DNA from: Haemaphysalis longicornis
Lineage: Eukaryota; Arthropoda; Arachnida; Ixodida; Ixodidae
NCBI GenBank assembly: GCA_013339765.2
Contig: CM023457.1
Coordinates: forward strand, 42,334,144 to 42,398,143
Direction of reading: 5' to 3'
Length of the DNA stretch: 64,000 nucleotides
Positions 23,100-34,879 of the stretch are shown piece by piece (position 1 is the first letter of the stretch; each line of letters begins with the position of its first letter). The notes beneath the pieces were generated by a model. It ran no database searches and had not been told where the DNA came from. It was given only the letters and a program-made list of their open reading frames with translations. The position numbers and the translations under genes are program-made.

Positions 23100-23480
23100 G
23101 AATAGCAGTGGAGCTGAGACGGAACCTTGGGGTACGCCCCGTATGACAGGGCGATAACGCGACAACGCCGGAGGGGGACGCCGAAAGGAGGACGAGCAGA
23201 CGCCAGAAACGTGCGTGCCATGGTCGACGGGAGGATTCTTATTACGATGACAACGGGTTGACCCCGATGGAGAAAGACGTGCCGAAAGGCATGCAGGGCG
23301 AAAGTGTGACAAGGTCAGAAAGGCGCACAAACGCCGAATAAGTTGTACGCGCCCCTTGGATTGGTCACACCAGCAACTGTGATGAACTCGCGGTACCTGT
23401 TTTGGGGAAGCAAATCTGATGGAAGGAAATTGCATGTGCGTTGTGAATTTATTTTATTCATTGTACCCTCAGGGTAAAAT
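23100..23480 (-). pseudogene. Possible LINE reverse transcriptase scrap and 3' end
   Basis: The minus strand reads RYRPVIRGVPQGS and then VSAPLLF, close to RT motif B (GVPQGS-LSPLLF). About 350 bp away at 23445-23475 the minus strand reads ACCCTGAGGGTACAATG and then AATAAAATAAATTC, like a LINE 3' end, but that lies upstream of the RT scrap on this strand. The two may therefore be separate pieces. The peptide match is short, so chance is possible. Confidence 0.25.
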
Positions 23481-23484
23481 AGAT

Positions 23485-24890
23485 CGTAGAGGGGAGGGCA
23501 AGTAAGAATCAAGAATAAAACTGCGCAAGCACAAAGAGAAAACTTCAAATAGAACATTAGTGAATAACATAGCGTTCATTTGCGGTAACTTGGAAATGTT
23601 ACAACTCAGTGCACAGTTGACAGGCAAACAAAAATAGCACTGGCAGACAGAATCCATTACACTTCACATATACAGTATACACCAACCTAAACACTTTCCA
23701 GTAACCAGAAGGAAGCCTGTGGCTTCTAGCCTTTCTGCCGATACCAGATACAAGAGAAAGCAAGAAAAGAAGGGGGGACAGAAAAAATAGGCCCTTATTT
23801 CGATAGGGTGTGTGTAAGCAATGCGCAGACGAATACGATTGGAATAAACAAGTTTACTCGGGAATAGGCTCTCTCTGACCGACACTGAATCCGCAACTCA
23901 GGCACCGCAGAGGAACAACACCGCAACAGAAGTTTCTGTACTTTCTGGTTTTGGCCAGAGACGCCAGCGCTGCAGGTATAAACCTCGGTATTGATTAATA
24001 AAGTTCCTTACAGACGAATACCCATGATCTGACATTTGGTACACGCATATGTCCCATTCTGTGACAAAATACCAGTACAGCTCTTGCCACCACTTACACA
24101 ATCCTTAGTGGGGCGAACCAATTGAGGGCTTATAATACGTATACCCAACCGTTCTTTTAGCTCCAGAAAACTGGCATTCGAATTATTTCTGGAATTTTTT
24201 TTTTCCTTTGACAACTGCAGTCCAGTTATGATTTGAGCGCTAAAAGTCCTGCCACAGCCGCGGCCGAAGCGATGCTTTAGTTTCTCGTAATAAATAAATG
24301 AACGGCTGACCTAATTGAAAGGCCACCTGTGCGCGAGGTATGGTGAGTAATGCCAAACTGCCAGAGGCTCAAGCACACGTCAGGCTCGCCGCAGCCGTGA
24401 GCGCTCGTGCGAGAGCGGAGCCGACACCAAGGTCTCGTGTCGACAGCGGAAACGAGACCACAAAGGACACCCAAGGCAGAGCTGGGGGGGCCTAAGACAA
24501 AGCAGCGGCGGCGCAACCACTGTCTTCCCAGAAGACGAGGCACTGAGCGCGGCGGAAAAACAAGCAATGACACCTCGTCTCAGTGAAGCGAGGAATGAAC
24601 GGCGCTCACTCGTCCGCATGAGGAGGCACCAGGCACGAAGGACAGCGGCCTCAAGGCGAGAGCAGAAGCGGCGGCGTGAAGAAAGTGGCTCGCTGCAACC
24701 CCCTTCCCCTCCTTTTTTTTCTTTTCTGTGCCTGTACTTATTTTTTTGGCCCCCTTATTGCTAGCCTCGCCTTTCATTTCATAGAAAATATTTGAACCTC
24801 TTATACTGCATCGAAATAAGAAGTTTCCTAGCAATGCACTTGCGCTATAGCCGTGAAGCCTAATCTGAAAGCGCTCGCTGTATAGCGCTC
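23485..24890. other. Non-coding, no gene recognised
   Basis: GC-rich stretch at about 24390-24670 with overlapping frames on both strands; T run near 24714. No domain found. Confidence 0.35.
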
Positions 24891-24892
24891 AA

Positions 24893-26010
24893 TAGTGACA
24901 CATCACGTGACATTTACAGACTATGAAAAAAACGTTTATTCAGTTAACACAGCCGCAGTTACGGACGCCTTAAAAGACCAAGGAATGGAGGAAGCCTACC
25001 TAATACTCCTAGACCTTATATTTGAGGAAAGCACCGCCAGAATTACTCTTCACAAGCAAAGCGATAAATTCCCCTTCCGAAGGGGAGTGCGACAAGGAGA
25101 TACCATCTCACCAAAATGATCCACAGCATGTCTTGAGAGTGTATTCAGGAGGATTGACTGGGAAAAGTTAGGCTTACGGATAAAAGAGGAATTCTGGAGT
25201 GATTTGGGGTTTGCAGACAACATAGTCTTGCTCAATGAATCTGCACAACAACTACAAAAATGATTGAAGAACTACAATCAGTAAGCTTCGCTGTGGGGCT
25301 AAAGATAAATAGAACAAAAGTGAAGTAATGCTAAATAAACACGCTGAATGCGTCTTTCATAGCATAGGTGACGAAACACTGGAAGTAGTAAAAGAATATT
25401 ACTACATTTGTCAGATGGCCAGTGCTCACCCCAACCACCAGAAAGAAATCGGGCGCAGAATAGGATTGGGTTGGGGTGCATTGGGAAAGCACTCCCAACT
25501 CACGAAAAGTGAGATACCTCTATCCCTAAAAAGAAAGGTATTCAACCAATGGGTCCTGCTGGTGATGACATCGGTGCGGAAACTTGGAGCCTTACTAAAC
25601 ACTTAAAAAGAAACTCAGGTCCGCCCAACGTGCCATGGAGCGAATAATGTAGGAGTAACGCTTAAGGACAGAAAACGAGCAACCTGGATTAGGAAGCAAA
25701 CTCGGATAGAGGATATTATGGTTCAGGTTAAGAAAAAGAGATGGACTTGGGCTGGCCATGTGGTACGACGAACTGACAACAGGTGGACCACAAGGGCAAC
25801 AGAATGGACACCTATAGACGGGACTAGAAGAAGGGGAAGGCCATTAACTCTATGGAGAGATGAAATAAGAAAATTCGGAGCAAAGAATGGACTCGGGCAG
25901 CACAGGACAGAAGCGGGTGGAGGTCAATGGGGTGGCCTTCGTCCTGCATTGGGCCTGAATAGGCTGTTGATGATGATTGACGATGATGGGGAAGGTAGGT
26001 GTTTAATATG
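24893..26010 (+). pseudogene. RTE-clade LINE reverse transcriptase, broken
   Basis: Begins inside the RT at FTDYEK (motif A), then VTDALKDQGMEEAYL, KFPFRRGVRQGDTISPK (motif B), a stop where LF is expected (25117), STACLESVFRRIDWEKLGLRI, and GFADNIVLLNE where the family has FADDIVLLSE, so the second motif C Asp is Asn. The frame then shifts several times: GWGALGKHSQL, TWAGHVVRRTDNRW, GTRRRGRP and LWRDEIRKFG, the usual RTE C-terminal order. The 3' end is TTGATGATGATTGACGATGA. Upstream endonuclease is absent, so this is a 5'-truncated copy, dead by several stops and shifts. Same family as the pieces at 16651, 50284, 58636 and 59105. Confidence 0.85.
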
Positions 26011-26014
26011 AAGC

Positions 26015-26375
26015 CTTAGCACCTCTACATTAGGGTGTCCTCTCAACAAAGCACTGGAGTATAGCAGTGAAGGCAACTTTAAAGGTGCTTGATACGCCGT
26101 TTATAGGTACACATGGGGTCTTAACGAAAATGTTTAATGAAAGCTCCTACGGCCTTCATAGTTAGGTATCAGACTTCTTAAATGGCACCTGGGGAAATTC
26201 CTTCCCAACAATGTGTGGATGGGTAGCAGTGAAGACCACTTCAAAGGGACTGGGCGTATAACGGTGTGGTGTAAGGATTAATTCGACACTAATTCCCCTT
26301 TGGGAATTTCTGCACATTCCTTATTCTTTGTTCATGCCTCCCCAGCGTACCTACGACATACATACAACATAGATA
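26015..26375. other. Non-coding
   Basis: No gene recognised. GCACCTCTACATTAGG and similar segments suggest a decayed repeat, unplaced. Confidence 0.35.
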
Positions 26376-26378
26376 CAC

Positions 26379-26440
26379 ATACATACATACATACATACAC
26401 ACATACATACATACATACATACCATACATACATACAATAC

Positions 26441-26471
<31 letters not shown>

Positions 26472-26541
26472 CATACATACATACATACATACATACATAC
26501 ATACATACATACATACATACATACATACATACATACATACA
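26379..26541. repeat. CATA tetranucleotide microsatellite
   Basis: (CATA)n with three interruptions. The Met-Tyr-Val-Cys and Ile-His-Thr-Tyr repeat peptides come from it. Confidence 0.95.
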
Positions 26542-26795
26542 TGTACACATGTTTCAGGTAAAAGGAATAAAACAACTTCTTCTCCACCGTAGACTATAAC
26601 AGGCCAAAAATGTTCGAAACCGCTTAAATACCACTGTTACCACTAATGGCTCCGTTATGACTACTACTTGCAGTACTTAATACCTCGCACTCCTATTATT
26701 AGCACTCTTACCATTACTTGGAAGAGTCACTACTATTGCTGCTTTCTACTAGTTGAACAAGCTTACGGGTATTGTTGCGGCATACCAGTACCGCA

Positions 26796-26836
26796 GCCGC
26801 TCGATGGCGCGCACCAGGTGCGCGCAATCGAGCGGC
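26796..26836. repeat. 20 bp hairpin GCCGCTCGAT-GGCGCGCACC
   Basis: Arms of 20 nt meet at the centre ACC/AGGT with one mismatch. Part of the arm (CCATCGAGCGGCTG) recurs at 27509-27522, so it belongs to a repeat. Confidence 0.55.
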
Positions 26837-26839
26837 CGT

Positions 26840-27690
26840 GCAACTACTATGGCATGCGCCCAGTATTACTAACGCTTGCCGCGGTGATAGTGATATTGCC
26901 GCAACCCCTATCCTCACTGCAACATTAGCGCGGCTAATTTCATTAGGGGAACTGCCGCTTGTATTTCATTTCCTGAGTCTGTTACTGTTGATATCATTAG
27001 TGTTCATTAAGAATGCCGTACGAATACTACGCCTGTCGATTGGACAGACATAGGGCGGTGGACAAACCGGCGCACAAGTAAACTAGGAATAAACTAGAAG
27101 TAAACTAGTTAACAAGTTAACTAGGAATGATGCCGACACCAATATCCATCTCACTGGTATCCGCTTCTCTTGGGTCGCACCTCAGCCTCTTTGGATGCCT
27201 ATAAACACGAACGAAGTCATCCCATGCATCAGCCTCGCTACCAAGTCATCGGCCTGCCCGTGGTATGGACGCTCGTGCACAAATTTTGCAGAAAAAGCGA
27301 TCGACAAATGGAAACTTTATTGAACAAGAGTGGTAGCTATAAGTCAGCAGATTGCGGCCCTATAATGCGGGCCGCCAGTTCCCGTTTCTCCTGGTAGCTT
27401 TAGGCAACATCCTCTCGTGTTGCGACACAATTCCACTTTCTGGTGTAATTGCGTGATGATGGAAGTCCCATATAAGGCGGTCAATCGATGAAAAGTGACC
27501 TCCGTTCCATCGAGCGGCTGTGATAGTGGGGACATAGCGGTGCTGGTGTGTCTGGCGCGCTGTGAAATAAGTGGAGTCGAGCTGGATTTCTTGCAGGTAC
27601 ACATGTCCCTTGCCACACTTAGTTGGCGCAAGAAGACGTGGGTATAATTGCCTTACAACACAGTTCTACGCAGACGAAGTAGGGACAAGA
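26840..27690. other. Non-coding
   Basis: No gene recognised. Holds the second copy of the CCATCGAGCGGCTG motif at 27509-27522 and short TAAACTAG repeats near 27075-27120. Confidence 0.35.
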
Positions 27691-27693
27691 CAT

Positions 27694-27695
27694 GC

Positions 27696-27759
<64 letters not shown>

Positions 27760-27815
27760 GCCACTATTTTCGGGTTGTAAGTAGCCCAAGAAAGGCTATC
27801 GCGTTTAATAGATTC
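27694..27815 (-). repeat. GACA microsatellite plus end of a family A copy
   Basis: (CAGA)n at 27695-27755, then CGGGTTGTAAGTAGCCCAAGAAAGGCTATCG, the complement of the family A start. Only this edge of the family A repeat is present. Confidence 0.7.
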
Positions 27816-29300
27816 AGCGCCCCGTTACTCTACCTAGTAAAGCGCATGGGTTAAGCCGGCGTAAAGGTTAACCAACAGTCCAGGTCATCCATTCACGAGA
27901 CACCACGTGACTGTAGTAGAAATAGGCTACTTTGCTGCCTGCTCAAGAACAAACAAAATTCATAGAGCTGGAAGCAGTGCACGCCTGGTCGGCCTACGCT
28001 GCAACTCGTGCAACCATTCGTCATTTCGCTCGGAAATGAACCCCACCGGACGCAGTGACGCTTCCAGCGTATGCAATAGATTTCATTCTCGTCCAACGCG
28101 TGGCCGACGGCACGCGAGCAGCATTTGACTCAACGCAGAATCGACAACAAGCAACACTCCCAACTCACTGGCGAGCACGACCAATGCGTGGGTTTGACTC
28201 TGATGACCACCGTGGCTTAGAAAAAAAAGGAGTGGACACTAATACCACACCGACTAGCACCGAGTGATTCTATACAAAGCAAATAGATAAACATTGAGGT
28301 GGAATTACGTTGTGGGAGTGCCGTGCACCGTCTAGAACGTTGTTCGGTTTTACTTTCTTTGCTACAGACTGCGGCTGAATAGGCAAGCAAGCAGCAGTAC
28401 ACACAGGTGTGCCGAACCTTGCTGGGAGATACGTGGGACGCAGCGTATACTCCGCCGCCAAAAGTCTGCGGCGGCGAGGCTTGGAGCACGTCACCATCGG
28501 CGGCTCCGTAGGTGTCGAGCCACGGTCATTGCGACCGGCCCACACTCGCGATTGAGAAACTGCCGCCTCCTCCGCTCCCGTGCGGCGCTAAGCCGATTCG
28601 ACTTCGTCTCTCCGCGCAACCAATCGCGGCAGTCGAGCCTCGCTCGTCGCACACGCACGTAGGTCTAAGCACACACCTCTAAGGACCGAGAGTAGCTCGC
28701 CAGGAATGCCGCGCGATTGCGGTTTTTGCGTTTGCTCCTCGCACGCCTACGATTTCCCCGCTGTTTTCTTTTATTGCTTGGTGGTGGGGGAGTATGTTGT
28801 CGTCATTCCGTCGCGCTGAGTATTGGGCGCACGATTTTGTCGCTATTCTGGGACGTCTTTTAAGTGTAGTCGATGCTCTACGTCTGTTAGTCCGTACTTC
28901 TTTATCGCTTTTTTATGGTGTACTTAGGAGCATCGCAGCTATTTTGCGGCCAGAGGGAGCGCATGAGACTAGGACCGTCCCTTGGCGGTGATTTATGTAT
29001 GACAACGGCACTGATAAGATTGTCGGGGCGGAAAGGAGGACGGCGTCCATTGCCCAACATTAGACATGCCCTTCAGCGATCATTCATGCATGACAACAGC
29101 ACTGTTGCGATAAGAAGATAGCGTTCATTGCCCAGCATTGGACATGTTCAAAAACATTCCACCTGCGAGATTTCATAATTATGCTTAGCTATAACACACA
29201 TCCAAGTAGTGGCCAATTTTCGTATAGGTTCGGTCTCGCTCACTCACTGGAGTGACTCGCCACATTCGCCATACAGCGGTAATCAAATCAATGCAGTACA
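27816..29300. other. Non-coding; GC-rich block 28545-28780
   Basis: The GC- and CpG-rich block could be a promoter-like island but no first exon can be argued. Near 29000-29140 two segments repeat (CATTGCCCAACATTAGACATG and CATTGCCCAGCATTGGACATG, each with CATGACAAC). Confidence 0.35.
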
Positions 29301-29308
29301 ATCAACTA

Positions 29309-29911
29309 CAGTTGAACCTCGTTGTAAAGAACACTAATATAGCGAATTATCAGCTATAGCGAAATAAATGCGAACTTTGGTTGGTGACGCTCCATTTCAA
29401 TGACGCTTATTATTTTATAACGAAACTGAAATCGTCAGGGCAGCGCGCGAAATCGGATATAACGAAGAAATATTGGCCAGTCGGCTCAGACGTCACTTGG
29501 AAAATCTTCCGGCGTCCGAAACTGCAGGAGCAGAAAAGGTCCTTTTCTTCGTGAACACTGCGAAAAACTTCATCCTGCTCGGTGCTGTGAATTGCCACCA
29601 GACGAAGATCACATCTCTCTAAAACTCTTAAAAAAAAAACGCGGGCGTTTTTTTTTGTCAAATGAACTTCGCACATTGTTCTTTTTTGATTTCACGTTTA
29701 AAGTTGTGGTTCATTGAGCATGAAAAACGGGTTACCTTGTTTATAGTGGGTTCGAACATCAACGTATTGCGTGTCTGTATCAAGGATTTTTAAGGGAGCC
29801 AGATTTTCGATTGGTTTGAGTCGATTTTTAACTCTACTGTTACAACGAATATCGGATATAACGAACTAAATTACTGCCCCGATACTACTTCGCTGTAACG
29901 AGGTTCGACTG
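29309..29911. mobile_element. Tigger/pogo-like MITE, 603 bp, TA target duplication
   Basis: Ends are CAGTTGAACCTCGTTGTAAAG and, inverted, CAGTCGAACCTCGTTACAGCG, flanked on both sides by TA (29307-29308 and 29912-29913). Subterminal AT-rich boxes (TATAGCGAA, GGATATAACGAA) are typical of this family. No transposase frame is present, so it depends on an element elsewhere. Confidence 0.8.
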
Positions 29912-29913
29912 TA

Positions 29914-30538
29914 CTATACAGGTTTTTTATATCGTTCAGCCGAGACAGTTATTCGCACTGAGCGTCGACTGTATTCATGGTCTGTGTAGGAATCCTGGCA
30001 GTTTTGAACGGTATTGCACTAGCTTGTGTACTTTAGGCGAACATTTTGTAACATCGTAATTTGATAGCAGTCCATTACTTGCCCATTAACGAAAACGGTT
30101 GCACGCTCAAGAGGCCGCTACGGTTTATAACAACATATTTCTGCGGTTTTCATTCGCTGCACCTCACAAAAATGTGTCCTTACTTTCACGTGCGCCAGCT
30201 CTAAAACACGCGGCTGAACGAAGTGAAACGTGTCAGTCTTCAACTGTGCGTCAGTCGGCCAGCGCAGCTCACTGCAACCTGTGCTCAAACGCATCAGTAA
30301 AACATGGTCGCGGTACACATGTAGACACCCGTCGACTCGCGCAGCCTCCCAATGTTACTCTTCCGTTCACTCATCTAATTTAATCACATCATTAACATCA
30401 TTCCCTTCTTACCGTCATCATCATTATAGGTATTATCATAATCATCCTACGTATTTCCACTGAAGTACGAAGGCTCTTAGACTTCCAACCACGTGCATAT
30501 CCTGCACTATCCGAATACATTCCTTGTCCCCGAACATT
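29914..30538. other. Non-coding
   Basis: No gene recognised; a CATCATCATTAT-like tract near 30385-30450. Confidence 0.35.
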
Positions 30539-31041
30539 TAAGTGCAGAGCACGTTAGGGGCTCGCCTTGTCGTCGTAGCTCGCTCGCTGGAGCCACACGG
30601 CGTTCTATCGTAGCGGTTGTCGTCGCGTCGTCCCACAGATGCTTCAAAAGTCAAGCGGTTTATATAGTTATGAGCGTTCCAAACTCGTGAACCGCTGGCG
30701 CTTGTCATCCATCTTCCCGTTGCTTAGCGCAAAAAAAAAACTGCAGGTACATTTGAGGCAAAATATAAGTCACTAACCGGCAGCGCCCGCGTTCATTTAG
30801 TTAAGAACGCTCGTTGGGTTGGTTTTTACGGTAGCAAGCGGAACAAACTGGCAGAGGAAAAGCAAGCACAAAAAGAACAGAACTCCCACTGGCGCAGTTT
30901 TATGCAGGGGGCGCGCGAGCACTGCCAAGGCGGAAAATTTGACTTTCAATTGGTGGCAGCACTGAGCGGATAACGGAGCTACAGCCCATTATGACGAATC
31001 ACTGCTCTGCACTTCCGACAGTTTTCACATTGAGTGGAAGG
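30539..31041 (+). repeat. Dispersed repeat family E, unsplit copy
   Basis: Matches the reverse complement of 44784-46121 apart from the Tigger insertion there. Landmarks: TAAGTGCAGAGCACGTTAGG, GCGGTTTATATAGTTATGAGC (the empty target site), TTAGCGCAAAAAA, AACCGGCAGCGCCCGCGTTC, GGCGCAGTTTTATGCAGGG and TTCACATTGAGTGGAA. Non-coding. Confidence 0.7.
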
Positions 31042-31950
31042 GCTTGTGTTTTTGTTATCTCTACCATCCGTAGGTTTTCCTGTCTTTCCGTACCCACAAG
31101 CGCTCTTGAAACCTGAGGCCTGAGAAGCTAGCTTTCCTCATAAGTGGCTTCAACAAATGGGCGCCAGTGCGTACCAACCCCGTAGGCACACTACTGTCAC
31201 CACTTCCGCGTTCGCAATGCTCAGTCTTCAGGAAGATTTTTCTTCGTTTTCGGCGGCGGTGGTGGAGCTACCTCTTCGTGTGTTGGGCGCAGCCGCATAC
31301 CGACAGTGTTTGAGCGCCTGCAGGACGCCCTTTGCTTCGCGTCCGTCGCCCAGGAGAGGGGGAGAGACTGGTTGAGGGACTCGATCAGCGAGAGAAAGGT
31401 TAAGGTTGATCCGCAAATCCACGTAGGCGCGCGCTGCTCCGTCTATACTCGAGAATCGGACGCTGCGAGGCATGTCCTTCCCGTGTTCTACGCGCTCCGC
31501 CCTTGGTATAGTCAGTCGCCGGAGGCGTGTGTTTGCTCTCCACAGCCAGGATGTCGGTGCGTGTGTGTGAGTCACTGCGCTAAACGTTCCGTGAAGTCAT
31601 GGGGGTCGCTCATTGGCGAGACCTAAATACGAAAACACATTTCGGCCCGTGAAAAAAATGCGCGCCAATCCATCCTGTGGAGGTAGTAGAAAAGCGGAGC
31701 TGTAAACGACGCCCACAACGATTACCCATGCGACGTCACTTGAATTCGCACTCGTGGCTCTACAAAGAGTGAAACCAGAGACAAGTGAAATGCACTTAAC
31801 CACACCCTTTATTCTTCAAAGAGGTATTCTTTGCCAAGGTTAAATCAATGCATCATCCATGCATGGTGGTTGGTTGAGTTGTATTGGTGAAGCACAGGAG
31901 TGGAAAGTCTTTTTTTATAAAATTAACCGAAGGTCGAATTCGGTGTTAGA
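31042..31950. other. Non-coding
   Basis: Moderately GC-rich with overlapping frames of 60-115 codons on both strands (31228-31626) and no domain. No splice signals convincing enough for a gene. Confidence 0.35.
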
Positions 31951-31954
31951 CGAT

Positions 31955-32022
31955 CTCACTTCTCCGTCTCTGCCGCCGCCGACGGAGGCGACGAGACGGC
32001 GGCAGAGACGGAGGAAAGTGAG
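31955..32022. repeat. GC-rich hairpin around CTCCGTCTCTGCCGCCG
   Basis: Arms CTCCGTCTCTGCCGCCG and its complement CGGCGGCAGAGACGGAG pair for 17 bp, and CTCACTT / AAGTGAG extends them by 7 bp after a small bulge. Loop of about 18 nt. Confidence 0.6.
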
Positions 32023-32231
32023 ATGGCATGCGTTGGTGTGAGCTTCCTTTAATTTTTACTAACTCCTAGCGCATGCGCAAGGTGCGCATACAGCCGCTAC
32101 ACGTGACGTGGGTGGAGCGCGCAGCGGCGCGAGAGGTCGCGTGACGCTATCACGGGGCATTAAGTGAGAACGCAGGGTGTAAACGCGCAGATGTGCTCTG
32201 TGAGTGCACCGTCTGTCTTCCCCGTCTCCGC

Positions 32232-32316
32232 GTGGGCTCGTAGCTAAATCGGTAAGACAACGGACCCTCGCTACGTTTCTCTATTCGTTCCAGGCTCGAT
32301 TCTGGCGGTACCAGTA
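32232..32316 (+). repeat. tRNA-like sequence, decayed
   Basis: GGGCTCGTAGCTAAATCGGTAAGAC looks like a tRNA 5' half with an A box. After an enlarged middle it has CAGGCTCGATTCTGGCGG, a B-box-like block with T stem. The middle is about 10 nt too long for a tRNA, so it is a SINE head or a pseudogene. Confidence 0.45.
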
Positions 32317-32319
32317 AAG

Positions 32320-33279
32320 TATTTTATTTGTTCGCGGAGTTTTCTGTTAACAGCCAACGGTCGCGATAGAACCCTTGGGTGGTAGAGGTACCAAGCTTCA
32401 CTTTAAAAGTTCGAAAGCCGTTTACCTGGGCGGTTAAAGTGAGCGCGGAACTTTTAACGACACTATTAAAGACCAGTTTAAGAAAATATGGTACATTTCA
32501 TGGCAAGGGACGTTTATTTTCATTATGTTATATGAATTCAAACACTTGAGAATTCGGATTGATTCCACGCATGTTTCTTACATTAGAGAATTAGTGGCGT
32601 GGCCACACTTAGGTTGCGCAATTGCTCACTTCTCCTAACACCTCTAGTCCAGTTATGTACTACATCGCAGTTTTAGCCCCGCCAACATTGTCACAGTGCT
32701 GCTTAGTCGGAAGGGGAAAGCCCGCAGTAACCACGCCAAGCGTTTCTTGCGTGAGGTGATACCGAAAAATTACTAACCATCATAGATTGATAGCATTAGG
32801 CTGCGATCAAGCATGTTCACTTGGGCGGCGTTGTCGCCATATGCAGTGTCGGCACTGTACCTTCCACTTTTCACCATGGAGTGCATGACGGTTATTCATT
32901 GCATCTTTAATATCTCGTAATGTTAGTTCCACGGTAAAAGGCCGTAATCGCGCACTTAGCCGGTCAACCAACACGTCCTCTATAGGGGAACGCCACTTGG
33001 GGGGCCTAGTAGAGGACGTCACGGAGACCTCTAACCTGCAAAGTTTCGAAAACATGGTCAGACAAACTAAAAACAAGGTCGTGCAGAAAAAAGTTTCATG
33101 CCTTACACCGAATGGACCACAAAAAAATTACGCCCACCTCCCCTCGCGGGAACCCTGGTGTGATGCGACTCTGAGGGGGGCTCAAGCGCAAGCGAGGGCA
33201 ACCGTCGACCGAAAGGCCGCCGGAGAGCGGCACACCAGGTATATGCGCAGCGCGCCCAAAGGAGAGGAGACCGCGGAAG
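32320..33279. other. Non-coding
   Basis: No gene recognised. Short frames only. Confidence 0.35.
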
Positions 33280-33420
33280 AGAGGTACTGCACATGCGCCG
33301 GCGCCAGGCGTCTGCCGCGGCTATGACGTAACACAATCCAACACAATCCAGTTTATCCAATCCAATCAATCCTCAATCCAAGCCAGCCAGCCAAGCCATC
33401 CATTCGAATCCAATCCAATG
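33280..33420 (-). repeat. Fragment of the TTGGA composite repeat
   Basis: GCGCCGGCGCCAGG and CGCGGCTATGACG followed by a decayed CAATCCAA array, as in the minus-strand copy just downstream. Confidence 0.5.
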
Positions 33421-33544
33421 CCCCTCGGAGAGGGGGTAGCGGCGGAGAGCGCAGCTCGCGCGGCAGGATGGGGCGGGCGACGACAACAACGCCGACGACG
33501 TGCATGGACAAGGCGAGTGAATGAGATGCAGTCGCATCTAAAAA

Positions 33545-34105
33545 CTTAGCATGGTTAGCTCGGCTATGCCAGGATATACGTAGGTGAGCTAAGGTTCAGC
33601 TGGATTATTCTTAGGTTTCCTGTTTCTAGGATTAGCTATTATCATGCTTACTCTGCTAAAACGATTTCCAATCCAGTCCAGTCCAGTCCAGTCCAGTCAA
33701 ACAATTCAATCCAGTCACTGCTCCTCGCGCTTGCCGCAGAAACGGCCTCTCAAAGGAAGCCCGTGAAACGGTTAGCCAAGCGGCTCCGGCGCAGCGTCAG
33801 ATTTGGCTACTGCGCAACGGAGGCACACAGCTGGGCACGCGCCGGCGCCAGTTGCGCCTGCCGCGGCTATGACGTCGCTCCTCTGGAATGCGCAGACCGT
33901 GAATGTGCAGACCCAACACACCCGTACTCCAATTGAATTGGATTTCCAATCCAGTCCAATCCAATACAATCCAATTTAATCCAATCCAATCCAAATCCAA
34001 GCCAAGCCAAACCAATGCTCCTCGCGCTTGCGCAGCACGGCCGTTCAAGGTCCACGCGAAACTGCTCAACTTCGGCCAGTATAGCTCACGCTACAAAAAA
34101 AATCG
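33545..34105 (-). repeat. TTGGA composite repeat, copy 2 (complete)
   Basis: Reverse order of the copy at 20187-20775, with all landmarks: TAGCTCGGCTATGCCAGG, GAAACGGTTAGCCAAG, CGGCTCCGGCGCAGCG, two CCAAT arrays (33668-33712 and 33945-34012) and TATAGCTCACGCTAC. The arrays differ in length from copy 1, as expected for unstable short tandem repeats. Confidence 0.65.
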
Positions 34106-34349
34106 ACGACCTTCGCAATTGAGATGCGAGGACTGAAGAAACCGCGGAGCGGGTGGTCCTCACTAGCTTTCTCTTGGCTTTTCTTATGTCTGCCATCTTA
34201 TCGGTAGATTAATTCCGCCTAGCGCACGCCGAGCGAATCTTTCTCAATGCAAACTGAGTCAAATGAAGGTCCACAATCCACCCTCCTGAAGTCCAAAATC
34301 TAAACTGTTTGTGCTACGAACCTAAAAGAAATGCTGAGCGCTACGAATG

Positions 34350-34450
34350 CGATCATATCGCAATCGGATAAAACCGGTTTCATAACGCGAGGGACCCACG
34401 TTCTATTCTGAACGCGAGAAACGTTCTTTTTTTTTTTTTTTTTTTTTTTT
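34350..34450 (+). repeat. Decayed tRNA-derived SINE with T tract
   Basis: ATATCGCAATCGG, GGTTTCATAACGCGAGGGACCC and CGAGAAACG keep the order of the family at 2474 and 16131, but the B box is lost (ACGTTCTATTC). A run of 24 T ends it and abuts the next composite repeat. Confidence 0.5.
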
Positions 34451-34875
34451 GTAGCGTTAGCTACATTGGCCGAGGTTGAGCAGTTTTGCGTGGCTCCTGG
34501 AGAGCCGTGCTGCGCACGCGCTAGGAGCAGTGATTTCACTCGGCGCACAGAACGTTGCTCGCTGCCCGGCGTATCTCACACACCCCATGCGCCCAGCGTC
34601 TTCGCCCACCTCCGTTCCGCACGTGGCGGCCCGGTCCCTTTGATGATCATGCGAGGCGTGGCCGGGTGTGCAACCGACGGCTCGCGAGTCGCAGCAACAC
34701 CGGCTTGCGCCTGTGGAACCAGCTTAGCTCTGGGGTGATTGGTGACGCTGCGCCGGAGCCGCTTGATAAAAGCATGATAATCAAGCTAATCCTAGACAAC
34801 CAGGAAAGCTAAGAATAACCAGCTGATCCTTAGCTCACGCTACATACATTTTGGCATAGCCGAGCTTATTTTTCC
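34448..34875 (+). repeat. TTGGA composite repeat, copy 3 (arrays missing)
   Basis: Has GTAGCGTTAGCTACATTGGCC, GCGTGGCTCCTGGAGAGCCG, CTGCGCCGGAGCCGCTTGAT, CCAGCTGATCCTTAGCTCAC and GGCATAGCCGAGCTTA, but the TTGGA arrays and the GC centre are replaced by unrelated GC-rich sequence (about 34550-34735). Confidence 0.5.
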
Positions 34876-34879
34876 TTGA

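Noticed and set aside
26289..26599. Met-Tyr-Val-Cys and Ile-His-Thr-Tyr repeat proteins
   Set aside because: Translations of the CATA tetranucleotide array in different frames. The same applies to the repeat peptides at 11-214, 2051-2375, 21987-22349 and 43095-43598.
28545..28780. CpG-rich promoter island
   Set aside because: No first exon, initiator or downstream reading frame can be argued; GC-rich repeats are common elsewhere in the window.
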